Origin: Nothopassalora personata
Lineage: Eukaryota; Ascomycota; Dothideomycetes; Mycosphaerellales; Mycosphaerellaceae
Direction of reading: 5' to 3'
Assembly: GCA_033816765.1 (NCBI GenBank)
Contig: CM066294.1
Coordinates: forward strand, 806,001 to 870,000
DNA: 64,000 nt
A model generated the notes under the pieces. It saw nothing but the letters and a program-made list of their open reading frames with translations. It was not told the DNA's origin and made no database searches. Numbering within the stretch: the first letter of the stretch is position 1; each line of letters begins with the position of its first letter. Shown here piece after piece: positions 1-9,977 of this stretch. The translations under genes and the position numbers were made by a program.

Positions 1-2292
1 GAGGACTACAGAGGATTGGCCGACAAGGTGCACAAGCTACAGGGCACATTTGCAGTAGGCACCGACTTGCTCGCGCTGACTCTCCTCACTCCACCTGGCG
101 AGTTTGGAGCTGATGTCGCATTCGGTAATGCTCAGCGCTTTGGTGTTCCATTCGGTTTCGGTGGTCCTCACGCCGCCTTCTTCGCAGTCAGCGACAAGTA
201 CAAGCGTAAAATCCCTGGCCGCTTGATCGGACTGTCGAAGGACCGCCTTGGCGACAATGCCGCTCGTCTTGCACTGCAGACTCGCGAGCAGCACATTCGA
301 CGTGAGAAGGCCACCAGCAATGTGTGCACTGCACAGGCTCTGCTGGCTAATATGAGCGCAATGTACGCCATCTACCATGGTCCAGCAGGCTTGAAGAGGA
401 TCGCAGAGAAGGTTGCAAAGATGACACAAGTGCTTGCGAACGGTCTTGTGGAAGCTGGCCTCGAGGTGAGGCCTGGCGTTGCATTCGACACTGTCATCAT
501 TAAGAAGCACGATGCCCCAGGCTTTGCCAGCAAGACTGTGCAGAACTTCCTCACTAACTTCCGCGTCATCGACGACAATCACATCGGTATCACGATTGAC
601 GAGACTGTTGGCAAGAAGCAGATCGAAGAGATCTTCCGCGCTTTCACCACCGACCCAGTAGATGTGGATGCTTTGGCGGAAGGTGTTGAGGCTACTGGTG
701 GTGTGCCTGACTTCTTCAAACGCACGTCCAGCTATTTGGAGCACCCAGTGTTCAACTCGTACCACTCCGAGACCGAGATTCTGCGATACATGCACCACCT
801 GCAGTCAAAGGACTTATCTCTCGTTCACTCGATGATTCCACTCGGATCATGCACCATGAAGCTCAACGCTACTACCGAGATGGTGCCGATCTCCTGGCCA
901 GAGTTTGCAAATATTCATCCTTTTGCTCCATTAGATCAAGCTCAAGGCTACAGGACGATGATTACAGAGCTCGAGAACGACTTGGCAGAGATCACCGGTT
1001 TCCACTCCGTCTCGCTGCAGCCCAACTCTGGCGCGCAAGGCGAGTTTGCAGGTCTTCGCGTCATCAAGAAATACCTTGAACAGCAATCTGGCAGCACGAA
1101 GCGCGACATTTGCCTCATCCCAGTCTCTGCTCACGGCACCAACCCTGCCTCGGCAGCCATGGTCGGTATGCGTGTGGTGACCATCAAGTGTGATACCAAG
1201 ACCGGCAACCTCGACCTGCTGGACCTCGAAGCGAAGTGTAAGAAGTACAAGGACGAACTGGGTGCCATCATGGTCACATACCCATCGACCTTCGGAGTGT
1301 TCGAGCCAGAGGTCAAGAAGGTCTGCGACCTTGTGCACCAGTACGGCGGACAGGTCTACATGGACGGCGCCAACATGAACGCCCAGATCGGACTTACCTC
1401 ACCAGGAACAATCGGTGCTGACGTATGCCATCTGAACCTGCACAAGACCTTCTGTATTCCACACGGTGGAGGTGGACCTGGTGTTGGACCTATCGGTGTC
1501 GCTGAACACCTTGCGCCATACTTGCCTGGCCACCCACTTGTTGCCAACGTAGGTGGAGAGAAGGCCATCGCGCCCATCTCAGCCGCTCCATGGGGCTCTG
1601 CCAGCATCCTACCTATCAGCTGGGCGTACATCAAGATGATGGGTGCTCGTGGTCTCACCCACGCTACCAAGATCACGCTGCTCAACGCCAACTACATCCA
1701 GTCTCGTCTGAAGCCACATTACCCCATCCTCTATACCAACGAGAACGGCCGCTGCGCCCACGAGTTCATCCTCGACACCCGCAAATTCGTCGATACCGCC
1801 GGTATCCACGTGATCGACATCGCCAAGCGTCTCCAGGACTACGGCTTCCACTCACCTACCATGTCTTGGCCAGTCGCCGACACTCTGATGATTGAGCCGA
1901 CCGAGTCCGAATCAAAGAACGAGCTTGACCGCTTCTGCGATGCTCTCATCTCGATTCGCGAGGAAATCGCTGAGATTGAGCAAGGCAAGCAACCACGTGA
2001 TGGGAATGTCTTGACTAACGCCCCACATACGATGAAGGATCTCATCACTTCTGAGTGGGATCGACCTTACAGCAGAGCGAAGGCGGCTTACCCGTTGGAG
2101 TGGCTGAAGGAGAAGAAGTTCTGGCCAAGCGTTACGAGACTTGACGATGCTTATGGTGACATAAACTTGTTCTGCAGGTAAGCGATCATCACCCTAGTGC
2201 TCACCCGAACGTCTGCTAACAACCCTCGCAGCTGCGCTCCAGTCGAAACCGTCGAAGGCATGACCGGCGTCGAGGCTCCCATGCCTACCTAA
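1..2292 (+). CDS. GCV2: Glycine dehydrogenase (decarboxylating), P-protein, 5' truncated by window edge
   Basis: This is the mitochondrial P-protein of the glycine cleavage complex, a PLP enzyme that decarboxylates glycine and passes the aminomethyl group to the H-protein lipoate. The reading frame is open from base 1, so the gene starts outside the window; about 745 residues of a protein usually near 1,000 are present. Seen: the N-domain stretch GVPFGFGGPHAAFF, the C-domain stretch LGSCTMKLN, and the PLP site LHKTFCIPHGGGGPG, whose lysine codon is 1444-1446. The exons are 1-2177 and 2232-2292. The 54-nt intron has GTAAGC at its start and a GCTAAC branch point 12 nt before the acceptor; splicing converts the terminal Arg codon into Ser and adds 20 residues ending in MPT. 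Intact as far as visible. Confidence 0.96.
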
Positions 2293-2764
2293 AGACGTCC
2301 CCCACGGACATTCTTGTCGACGAGTCTCAACGACCTGACGACACCTTTGATGATCCAACACTATGTTACAGCGTTCAAGCAAGGCGTTCAGTTCTGGTTC
2401 GGCGGCGATCGGCCACACGCATGATCAGTTCTGCGCGAGGAGTTTCAACTGATTACGGAACGAGGAGTAACACACGGGAAGGGAAAATATGGATGATGCT
2501 TTAGACTATACCCTGTCGCGAGGTGCGACGTAATGGAACGAATGCATGAGCCAGCATCACGATCGTGGTGCTGGTGCACACCAAAACCCTTGCTCCTGCT
2601 TGACAATTTTATTGTGGTTGAAGATTTGCCCTCCTTTTGACTTGAATATGAGCTGCCGAGCTTGCATCGGCTGGTCTTAGGAGTAGACTCTCTTGATCAC
2701 CGCAGCCTGGAAGGGTTGTTCTTGGCGCGCCTGCTCGTCAGAGCCACTGAGCCCCTTTGCCGCT
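2293..2764. other. Intergenic, 3' flank of GCV2
   Basis: About 470 bases holding the GCV2 3' UTR and the tail-to-tail gap to the minus-strand orphan array. I see no supported gene, RNA or repeat. Confidence 0.5.
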
Positions 2765-3157
2765 CTACACCACTCTACGCTTCTTCTTGAGCTTCTGCTG
2801 CAAGTCAATCTCCCTCAGCTCGAATTCGGTCTTCTTCAGCTCCATACTCAAGATCTCCGTCGGAGTCGTCTTCTGGCAGGGCTCGCTTCTGCGTGCGCGG
2901 AGTGGTCCGCTCCTGATCGGGATCGTCGACCGACTGCGCTGCCTGGTTTCGAGGAGATCTAGGCTCAAGTTGAGAGTTCGCTTCTTTTCCTTGATTGCCC
3001 AGAAGTAGCTTGGTAGCGACAGGGCTCCGGCAAGTAATGTTTCGACTTCAAGTGATCGTAGTAGCGTTTTAGAATTATGGTGCCTCGAGAAGAGGAGATG
3101 GCAGCTCTGCAATGTAATTAGGCACTCTACACGAGTACGCGAACGTACGCCCGTCAT
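2765..3157 (-). pseudogene. Orphan finger/coil family, unit 1 (tail relic)
   Basis: Only the C-terminal part of the family described at unit 5 is recognisable. The reading frame ends in a basic, heptad-like helix (ELKKTEFELREIDLQQKLKK, then RRVV) and a stop at 2765-2767, matching the tails of units 2, 5 and 6. An adjacent frame just before the helix reads a Ser/Asp-rich stretch (DDSDGDLE) like the acidic box that precedes the helix in the other units, so a frameshift near 2840 is likely. No finger or N-terminal part was found between here and unit 2. I read it as the most eroded copy. The family is unknown to me, so no function is assigned. Confidence 0.45.
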
Positions 3158-3235
3158 CCTACTGCGCTTAGGAGGGATATTACACTTGACGGTATTCTTC
3201 TCCTCTCTTACGAAGGCAAGCGCTGCTGCAACTCA

Positions 3236-3245
3236 ATTTTCTTGG
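3236..3245. repeat. Left target-site duplication of the MITE
   Basis: ATTTTCTTGG, identical to 3817-3826, directly abutting the left inverted terminus. Confidence 0.8.
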
Positions 3246-3816
3246 CGGTGAATTACTACTCCCACGGGGACAATTATGTCGTTTATTACTCCTATAGGGA
3301 CAATTATGTAAAAATTACTCCTATAGGGACTTATAGGGATGCCAAATTACTACCATAGGGACACATTATAGCAGTCGCTCTTTACGACTTGTTTATATAC
3401 TACTATTATTTAATAATATGCTCTGCTAGCTTATACGAGCATGTTAAATAACAGTAGTACGTTTTAATCCTAACGACTCGCAGCTCGCAGCTCGTAGCTT
3501 GTATAAGTTGCGAGTAGGTAAAGAGTAGCTCGGGGAGCAAGAACGACACAAGCAAGATAGGGCTTGTCTAAGACATATAATACGGACATATAGTCGAGAG
3601 CCGACATTCGGAGCAACGTCGTTACACTGCAGTGTATTTAGCATCTGCAGAAACAATGGTTAACTATGTTATAGGTGCAAAAAATGAAGATTGCCATAAT
3701 ATGTCCCTATAGCAGTAATTTGGCATCCCTATAAGTCCCTATAGGAGTAATTTTTGCATAATGATCCCTATGGCAGTAATTTCTGACATAATTGTCCCCA
3801 TGGGAGTAATTCACCG
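3246..3816. mobile_element. MITE, Mutator-like candidate, 571 bp with long terminal inverted repeats
   Basis: The two ends are inverted copies of each other over roughly 125 bp. The left arm begins CGGTGAATTACTACTCCC and the right arm, read on the minus strand, begins CGGTGAATTACTCCC. Both arms share internal repeats of the type ATTACTCCTATAGGGAC. The element is flanked by a perfect 10-bp direct repeat, ATTTTCTTGG, at 3236-3245 and 3817-3826, as expected of a target-site duplication. The core (about 3370-3690) has no transposase-like frame. A 10-bp duplication is in the 9-11 bp range of Mutator-like elements; that superfamily call is inference. The element sits inside the coiled-coil tail of unit 2. 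Confidence 0.88.
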
Positions 3817-3826
3817 ATTTTCTTGG
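3817..3826. repeat. Right target-site duplication of the MITE
   Basis: ATTTTCTTGG, identical to 3236-3245, directly abutting the right inverted terminus. Confidence 0.8.
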
Positions 3827-4949
3827 GCTCTAGCTCCCTCTTCTGAATCTCCAGCTCTATCTTCCACTTGCGCGCCTGGGGTCTCTGCGATCACTTCCGA
3901 AAAGTCGCCATCGGACAAGGTACGCTGAGGACTACCGTAGGACTCGAGCAATTTCGCGGGCTGCGGTGGTGGAAGATGCGCCCGCTTCCTGTTGGAGTTG
4001 GACCTTAGTCTCGATCTGCTCCTCCTCTTCAGCATACATCTCGACGACTTCAGCATCTAGTCTGTTCCTCCTGTCGTGGGGCTCATGCTGTATCATCGAC
4101 TCTTTGCAGAATTTTCGCGAGAATTAGTCAAGTGACACGTTCTGTGTTGCGGAGCTCGACTCACTGCAGGCCTCCCTCTTACCCGTTGTCCTCTTCCGTC
4201 CAAAGACGGGACGCTCTCCTTTGAGTCCATGGTCTTGATCCACGTGTCACGAGAGGTGGGCTCTCGACGTGTACTTTGTGTAACACAAGGTCTGGTTGGC
4301 CAATACCATACGGCAGATATACTCTTATTGGTGTACCGTCGGGTCCCCTGTGCTGTCGAGTTCGAACGATGCCGTGTCTGTGGGCAAACGCTGCAGCTTG
4401 AGGTACGCTGTGAATGCGGCCTATGTGCGATCAGTCAGCTGCTCTTGGCTTGTTGCTGGGCCGCAGACTAGGTACCGAGTCTTTGTACAGAGCGCGAGGT
4501 ATGTCGCTCCTGCCGCTCTGGAGATGGGCATTCTCTGCCAATGCCGTCTTGTGGAGGATCCGATCATCCATTGCGTGACGGTGGCGACGGCGCTGGTGGC
4601 GGTGGTGGTGATGGTGGAGATGGTGAAAACGCTGGTGGTGCTTTATAACGTACGCTTTCCCAAAGAATTGCTGGGACGGCACGACGAACACTAGTCCGGG
4701 ATCGGCCGAACTCAACGGCGATGCATATGATTTCGATGCTGTTACGAGGTCCCAGTACATTCCGGACGCCAGTGAGGGATCAGACTCTCGCAACACGGTT
4801 GAACTTACATGGCGTTTTTTCCGAAGTACAAATTGCATGTCAGTGTGAAGTGGATCAATAAAAGGTGCGACCAGCGACACATTCACCTCACCACAAAGTC
4901 TTGGCAGGCGCCAAGCTATGTGAAAGCTTCAAGCCTTCCTGCGGTTCCT

Positions 4950-6125
4950 CTTTAACCTCTCCCTCGAATCGACTATTCCAGCTCTAGTTTCTTCCTATTC
5001 AATTGAGCCTCAAGGTCCTCATCTTCCGAGCTCGAAAAATTCCTCCAGCATTCTTGATCGTCCTCGCTTGCGTGAACGTCCCGCGCGGTCCAGCCCGGCT
5101 TCTTCCTTCACACTACGCCGGCACCCTTCTGGCCACGTTGAACTCATAGAATCGATGACATCCTGCCTTTGCTGGGCATTCGCTACGGATTATGGCTGCT
5201 CGGTTGCTTCACTTTGGACGTGACCAGTATATTCAAAGTCTTGAGCAGGCTCCGAATTTGTCGACAGGTGACGCATGACGGCTCAGGGCTCGAAGAGCGC
5301 TGGTCCAGAGACTTCTTCCGACTGTCGGCGGTCGCGGTCGTTCGACTGTCACTTCTCGTCTCGTCGAAGATCCTCTTCTAAACGGCGAGCCTGCCGATAC
5401 TGGTGGGCGTGGCGCTTCGGAAGAGTGTTTAATCGCTTCTCTGATGGAGGCTGCTCTTGTTTGGTACGCTGTCTTTGTTCTGGCGCTTTGCCGTCATACT
5501 CCTCGGTTCGCATCATGTGTAGATAGAAGGCTGGCACGTCAGCTGAACATTAGAAGGACTGGGTGTATCGGCTCACCACTCGCTGACCTTTAAGCCAGGT
5601 CTCGTGCTTTTCCTGACCCACGACCCATTGGAGGGACATCTGCGTCGAAACCATGAGCTTCATTTAGATTCCGTAGCAAGTCATCCTTCCTCATAGTTTT
5701 GGGATCACAGTGTCTCTCGGGCTCCGTCCCAGGCATGCGGCAGATGTGCTCGCCCTGGTGAACGATGGGATAACCGCTGTCGCTTTAGTCAAAATTTGGG
5801 CCGTCCGCTGGGAGACACTGCACTTTGATGTATGCCCTGTATGCATCCTGACGCCAGGTCAGGTCAAGATCATTGATTGGTGATGTTGACCACTCACGCT
5901 TTCGTTGTGAAAAACCATAGGGATGCCAGTTGTGCCAGTGCGATGACCGCCATTCTCTTCTCTTGCTTCGACGCCCACCTGATATCTACAGTTCGCGCGA
6001 GCCTTTCGGCTGCTTGTGTACTCATTGATACCGGTCGATATGTATATAGCGATGTGTAGGTTTGAAGAAGAAGAAGAGTGAAGTGTTTGTTCGGGTAAAG
6101 GTCCGTGGACAAAGGCAGACTGCAT
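4950..6125 (-). pseudogene. Orphan finger/coil family, unit 3
   Basis: An N-terminal exon (about 5906-6125; ends GIPMVFHNES) is followed by an intron with GTGAGT donor, CTGACC branch point and GCGTCAG acceptor. The finger exon reads DAYRAYIKVQCLPAD, an in-frame TAA, then GYPIVHQGEHICRMPG and a C-x10-C finger whose first His is replaced by Asn (RNLNEAH). The tail exon begins FYLHMMRTEEYDGKAPE (about 5349-5530), parallel to unit 5. The C-terminus retains SEDEDLEAQLNRKKLELE before a TAG, and the basic end (SRERLKRNRRKA) lies in a shifted frame. It shares about 60% of residues with unit 2 around the finger by eye. The stop and frameshift indicate a pseudogene. Confidence 0.55.
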
Positions 6126-6391
6126 CAGCCATGTGTAGCACGACCCACCAGGGTCTCGATAAAATCAACATCGTATGAACATGATTTTGTGGACCTCGCT
6201 CATCACAGGCTGAGACTAGCACATGCTAGCTTGTTTACCTTCGGTCTCAGGATTGCTGGGCCACAACAAGGGGTGATGCAGACGCTTTGATCCACCGCTT
6301 CAATCTACTCTTATCGCATATGAATATATAAGCATGGATGAGACGTCAAGAATACCTGAGTTAAATCTCTCAACTAATGCTGTCCCTCTTC

Positions 6392-7110
6392 TCACGCTGC
6401 TTTCGTCGCTGACGCAGCTTTTTCCAGATCAAGTTTTTCTATACAGGCCTTCGTCTTGGCGAGCTTGACCTTGATATCCTCTTCTCTAGATTCTTCCTCC
6501 TCGTCAGATTCTGGCGAGCGGCAACACTTGGGCTGACTAAGGCTCCCGGCCGGAGCTGAACCTGTGAACTTCTCACGTCCAGTTCTGGAGCCTCGCATGG
6601 TGATGGCTGTGCTGGACGCTGGGATGAAAGTGAGGTCAACATGAACTTCTCTCGTGCCGCCTGCGGGAACCTTTCGGATCTGCTCCACTGTTAGCTGCTG
6701 CTCGCGAACCCTTGTATGTACAAACTCTGCATCGCCTTGTGACTCCTCGCCGTCTGTAGCCTCGTTGTAGCCCACTTGACGCTTGGGCCGAAGCGCGCGA
6801 GAGTTCTAACGCCCTGGTCTCATCTGACGGACCTGATCTGATGCTTCAGAACGTAGAAATATAACACAGAATTCTATTTATGTCGGTACCTGTTGCAGTC
6901 TCCCACAGCATGAGTGTCTTACCGTTAGCGTCCATGCGCCTTGCTGTCTCGGATCCTTATGACCGCTTAGCCGTGGCAGACCCATAGTGTATTCTAATGT
7001 GGTCTATTAGTTGCGGCCTGGGCAGATGTGTCGCAACCTTCTCATGCTCTCTACCGTCGTCAACGAATGTGATTACACCACTACTCTATCAACCAGTCGG
7101 TATCGCGCTT
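6392..7110 (-). pseudogene. Orphan finger/coil family, unit 4
   Basis: The tail exon (6392-6775) is open and ends in an acidic box (SPESDEEEESREED) and a charged helix (KVKLAKTKACIEKLDLEK), the same order as in unit 5. Upstream, at about 6990-7110, a frame aligns residue by residue with the unit 5 finger (LPRPQLIDHIRIHYG), but both Cys positions are replaced and two stops lie just before it. The FYxxLM segment is missing. I interpret it as a degenerate copy whose tail has drifted without further stops. No function can be given. Confidence 0.45.
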
Positions 7111-7126
7111 TCGGCTCGTAGTGCCG

Positions 7127-8142
7127 TCAAAGGAGCTTCCTCTTCTTGCGTAGCTTATATTCGAGCTCGTTCTGACGAAGTCGGAGCTTGAGCTGGGTCA
7201 ACTCAAACTCAATATCCTCCTCATCGGATGAGTGTGCTTGCGACTCTTGCACGTCTTTCTTTGACCGCTCACGACGGCGCTCCACAGGAACTGTCTCTTT
7301 GGTGACCTCCTTGCGCTGACGAGCCAAATTGGGCGAGTCAGCACGAATAGCTCGATGCTCCGGCTCCGATGATGAGAGAAGATAAATGACTTCTTGGTCG
7401 CGCTGGAAACTCTCTCTTTCGATCGGGCGCGGGTGACTCTCTGTAGTCCGTGTTGGCAGCCGAGCAGCTGGTCGTTTCCATCGGTCTTCCACTTCGGGAT
7501 GGGGTGGACAAGCGTCGAGTTCTTGTTGCTTTGGTGGTATTTTGTCTTCTTTGATCTTACGTTGATGCCTTCCCGCAGCGATTGTTGGCATCTGAGGCGC
7601 TGGCGGCGCATTGTCGACTGCCATTCGAGATGAAGTTGAGGAAGCATCGGGGTCTTGATCCTGTTCGTCGGTCTTGTCCATCACTTCGTGGCGCATCAGC
7701 TCTGTGTAGAAGTCTATCATCCCCGTCAGTCTTTGCCACCCGCTCCGTCAAAATGACAATGCAGCTCACCTATAGACTGCTGTCTGAACACTGGGATGGC
7801 GGGTCGAGAAATCTCAGCAGTGCCGCACTTGTGCTCCTCCTTGATATGACCAACGAGCGCCGGTCGGCTTGTGGCTCTGTGGCCACATAGATGGCCATCA
7901 TTGAGGATTCCGACTCGACAGATGTACTCTCCAGAATAGACGATTGGCCGGCCGTTGGCGATAACGGGCACATGCGGCTCAAGAGGATCATGCCGAGAGC
8001 CGCTGCGGGTGAATGTTGCTTCCACTTTCACAGTCCACTTCGATTCCGTGGCGATGACAACCCACTTGCAGAAACCGACCAAGTCGTTCAAGTCATCATC
8101 TTGCAGGCGGTTCTCGAAACTCGGGATTACATAGCGGAACAA
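7127..8142 (-). CDS. Orphan finger/coil family, unit 5, best preserved copy
   Basis: Hypothetical lineage-restricted protein, exons 8142-7770 and 7713-7127, joined by a 56-nt intron (GTGAGC donor, CTGAC branch point, GATAG acceptor) that splices to give QQSIDFYTELM. Order: about 60 residues without recognisable domain, then GRPIVYSGEYICRVG leading into a finger C-x10-C-x12-H-x4-H (last part LVGHIKEEHKC), then FYTELMRHEV, a long polar linker, an acidic box (SSDEEDIEFE) and a basic coiled coil ending KLRKKRKLL. The spacing between the two Cys is far longer than in ordinary C2H2 fingers. The 5' end is unsure: a TAA lies about 24 bases upstream of the TTG at 8142 and an upstream exon may exist. 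No stop or frameshift interrupts this copy. DNA or protein binding is only a guess. Confidence 0.55.
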
Positions 8143-8314
8143 TCTGTGGCGCTTCGATGTAGCACGTGCTTACACTACAAACCTACCAAAGTAGTGTCCG
8201 AGCTTCCCATGAAGAGCTTGGCCGAGCAGTACTGGAGTACACATCGCGTCGCACGATCCCATACTGTGCTCCAGAGGCTCAGACTGCATGCTTTCTTACA
8301 GCTTTCGAGCACGA

Positions 8315-9290
8315 CTAACGCTTCTTCCGCGCAGCTAGCCTGCGCTCAATCTCAGCCACCTCGAAAGCGGCCTCCTTCTTCACCTCATGCTTCGCCCTCT
8401 TCTCCTTCAATTGAGCCATCAGTGATAGCTCGTCATCTCCAGAAGCCTCATCACTGCGCTCTGTCCTCTTCCGCTTGGACCCGACGCTGCTGGTCGAGGT
8501 CTGTTGCTGGCGCGGAGTCTTCTCTGGACGAAGCTCGTCCTTGCCGTATCGTTATGCCGCCTCTGGTGAAGAAGTGATCTGCAAAATCTCATCCTCAGTG
8601 ATATCGTCGACCTCTTTCTTGATGTACTCCGGCTCATCATCATCTACGTCCGTCTCTGCAGCACAGACAGCCTTCTTGCGTGGAGCTCTCTTGGATGGGA
8701 CCGCCCTAGGCGAATTTGCCTTGGTTGTGTTTGCTTCAATGGGAGTTTCCTTAGGCAACGCCTTCTTTCCGGGCGTACTCTTCGCAGCCGGAGTCTTCGC
8801 TCCGAGTGGCGCCTTATTTGGTTGAGCCTCTTTGACAGACCCTGGTTGAAGGGATTGTTCACCTTGATTATCACTGCTAGGCTTGCCCGAATACTCCTCG
8901 TTCTTCATGAGATCTTCGTAGAATGCTGTCATGCTCGTCAGTACGTGCCTGTGCCAGCCCTGAAAGCTGATACCCATCGGTGCTGTCCTTCCATGGCAGA
9001 ACGTCTACTGCCCAATCCCGTGCAACAGGTCGCTTCTACGCTGAGACTCGATGTGTGGTTTTCAAATGGCGTTCCAAGGATGCGGCATGTTTATACTATT
9101 TTGCCGCAATGCCTAGCTCCTTTGCCCCCGGGCATCCTGCAGAAGATCTCATCAGGCACCACAATCGCGTTGCCCTTGGCGGCCAAGGCGAAGAACGGCG
9201 CGCCCAATGGCACATGTCCGAGTCCTCTATATGCAACAAATGCCGCCTGTCGATGGTCAGTCGGGGCGAAATCCGCGCGTGGCGAGGCTG
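8315..9290 (-). pseudogene. Orphan finger/coil family, unit 6
   Basis: The tail exon (8925 downwards, after a CTGACG...CAG intron end) starts FYEDLMKNEEYSGKP, continues through a Lys/Pro/Ala-rich linker and acidic EDEILQITSSPEAA, then meets TAA (8552-8554). In the same frame it runs on through KRKRTERSDEASGDDE into the family coiled coil (LMAQLKEKRAKHEVKKEAAF) and a basic end at 8315-8317. The finger region, about 9090-9200, reads AIVVPDEIFCRMPGGKGARHC (first Cys pair spaced x10) followed by a stop. So the copy differs from an open gene by very few stops, but the His half of the finger is poorly kept. Confidence 0.5.
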
Positions 9291-9977
9291 TCGAGGTGTC
9301 GTACCGATGCTTTCTTCTTCGGTGTCGCCACTAGCTATCTGCGTCGTCTGCGCCATGTCACTTGTAGAACGCAACGAAAGTGGTTGATTGGGGTACTTGA
9401 TTGCATCGAAGCTATCATGATGAAGTTGTCAACAACACAGAGTCGTCCAGAACTTTGCGCCTGCAGGGATGAGCTGCAAAGCACGGACAATCACCGTTTG
9501 TCCTGTGCACTTCACCAGCCACTCACGAAGTGGCCGTCTAGTCATGAACCATTCCATTCCAGCATACTACCAAACCCTCGCGCAAACGGATATAATACTA
9601 AGGCAGCCCCAGAAAGGAGACCACCCCCCCCCGGACGCTCCTAAGAAAATGCACTACAAGAACCAACGCCAGCCTCCAATGCTCCGCTCAGAACGCTCAA
9701 GACATAAATCTTGGCCGTATGCTGTACTGTATTATCCAAGCCGAACGGCCATAGAGATTTCTTTCTCTTTTCCATCTGCTCATGAGGCGTGCAAGATATA
9801 GCTGCCAGCAGCATTTCGAAACAATGCACCCCGTCTTCCAACAACCGTCAATCTAGAAAGCCGCACCACTCGTACTCTGGCCAATGGTCCTGAAAGATTC
9901 TGGTCGGATACCGAGGGCAAGGGTATCGAAGCGGTCAACGCCCATGATCTGCGTCCGTGTTAACTCAATGTCCCCAA
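9291..9977. other. Intergenic, no supported gene
   Basis: Between the array and VNX1. Short opposing frames exist, but none has a start, intron structure or recognisable motif that would support a gene. Confidence 0.4.

Larger units (their letters stand above)
3208..4886 (-). pseudogene. Orphan finger/coil family, unit 2, split by a MITE
   Basis: A family copy read right to left. A possible N-terminal exon (4431-4886) contains a His-rich run (HHLHHHHHRHQ) and is followed by an intron end with a CTGACT branch point and CATAG acceptor. The finger exon reads AFTAYLKLQRLPTD and then a C-x9-C-x12-H-x4-H finger (EYICRMV through HVDQDHG). It is broken by TAA (4325-4327) and TGA (4247-4249). The tail exon has VVEMYAEEEEQ, equivalent to FYTELM in unit 5. 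The coil is interrupted by the transposon at 3246-3816; across it the frame resumes (KIELEIQKRELE, then QQRLPS) and stops at 3208-3210. The two stops and the insertion make it a pseudogene. Confidence 0.6.

Noticed and set aside
8980..9387. 135-codon plus frame across unit 6 finger region
   Set aside because: Antisense to the finger block that aligns with the family; it has Cys pairs but no family similarity.
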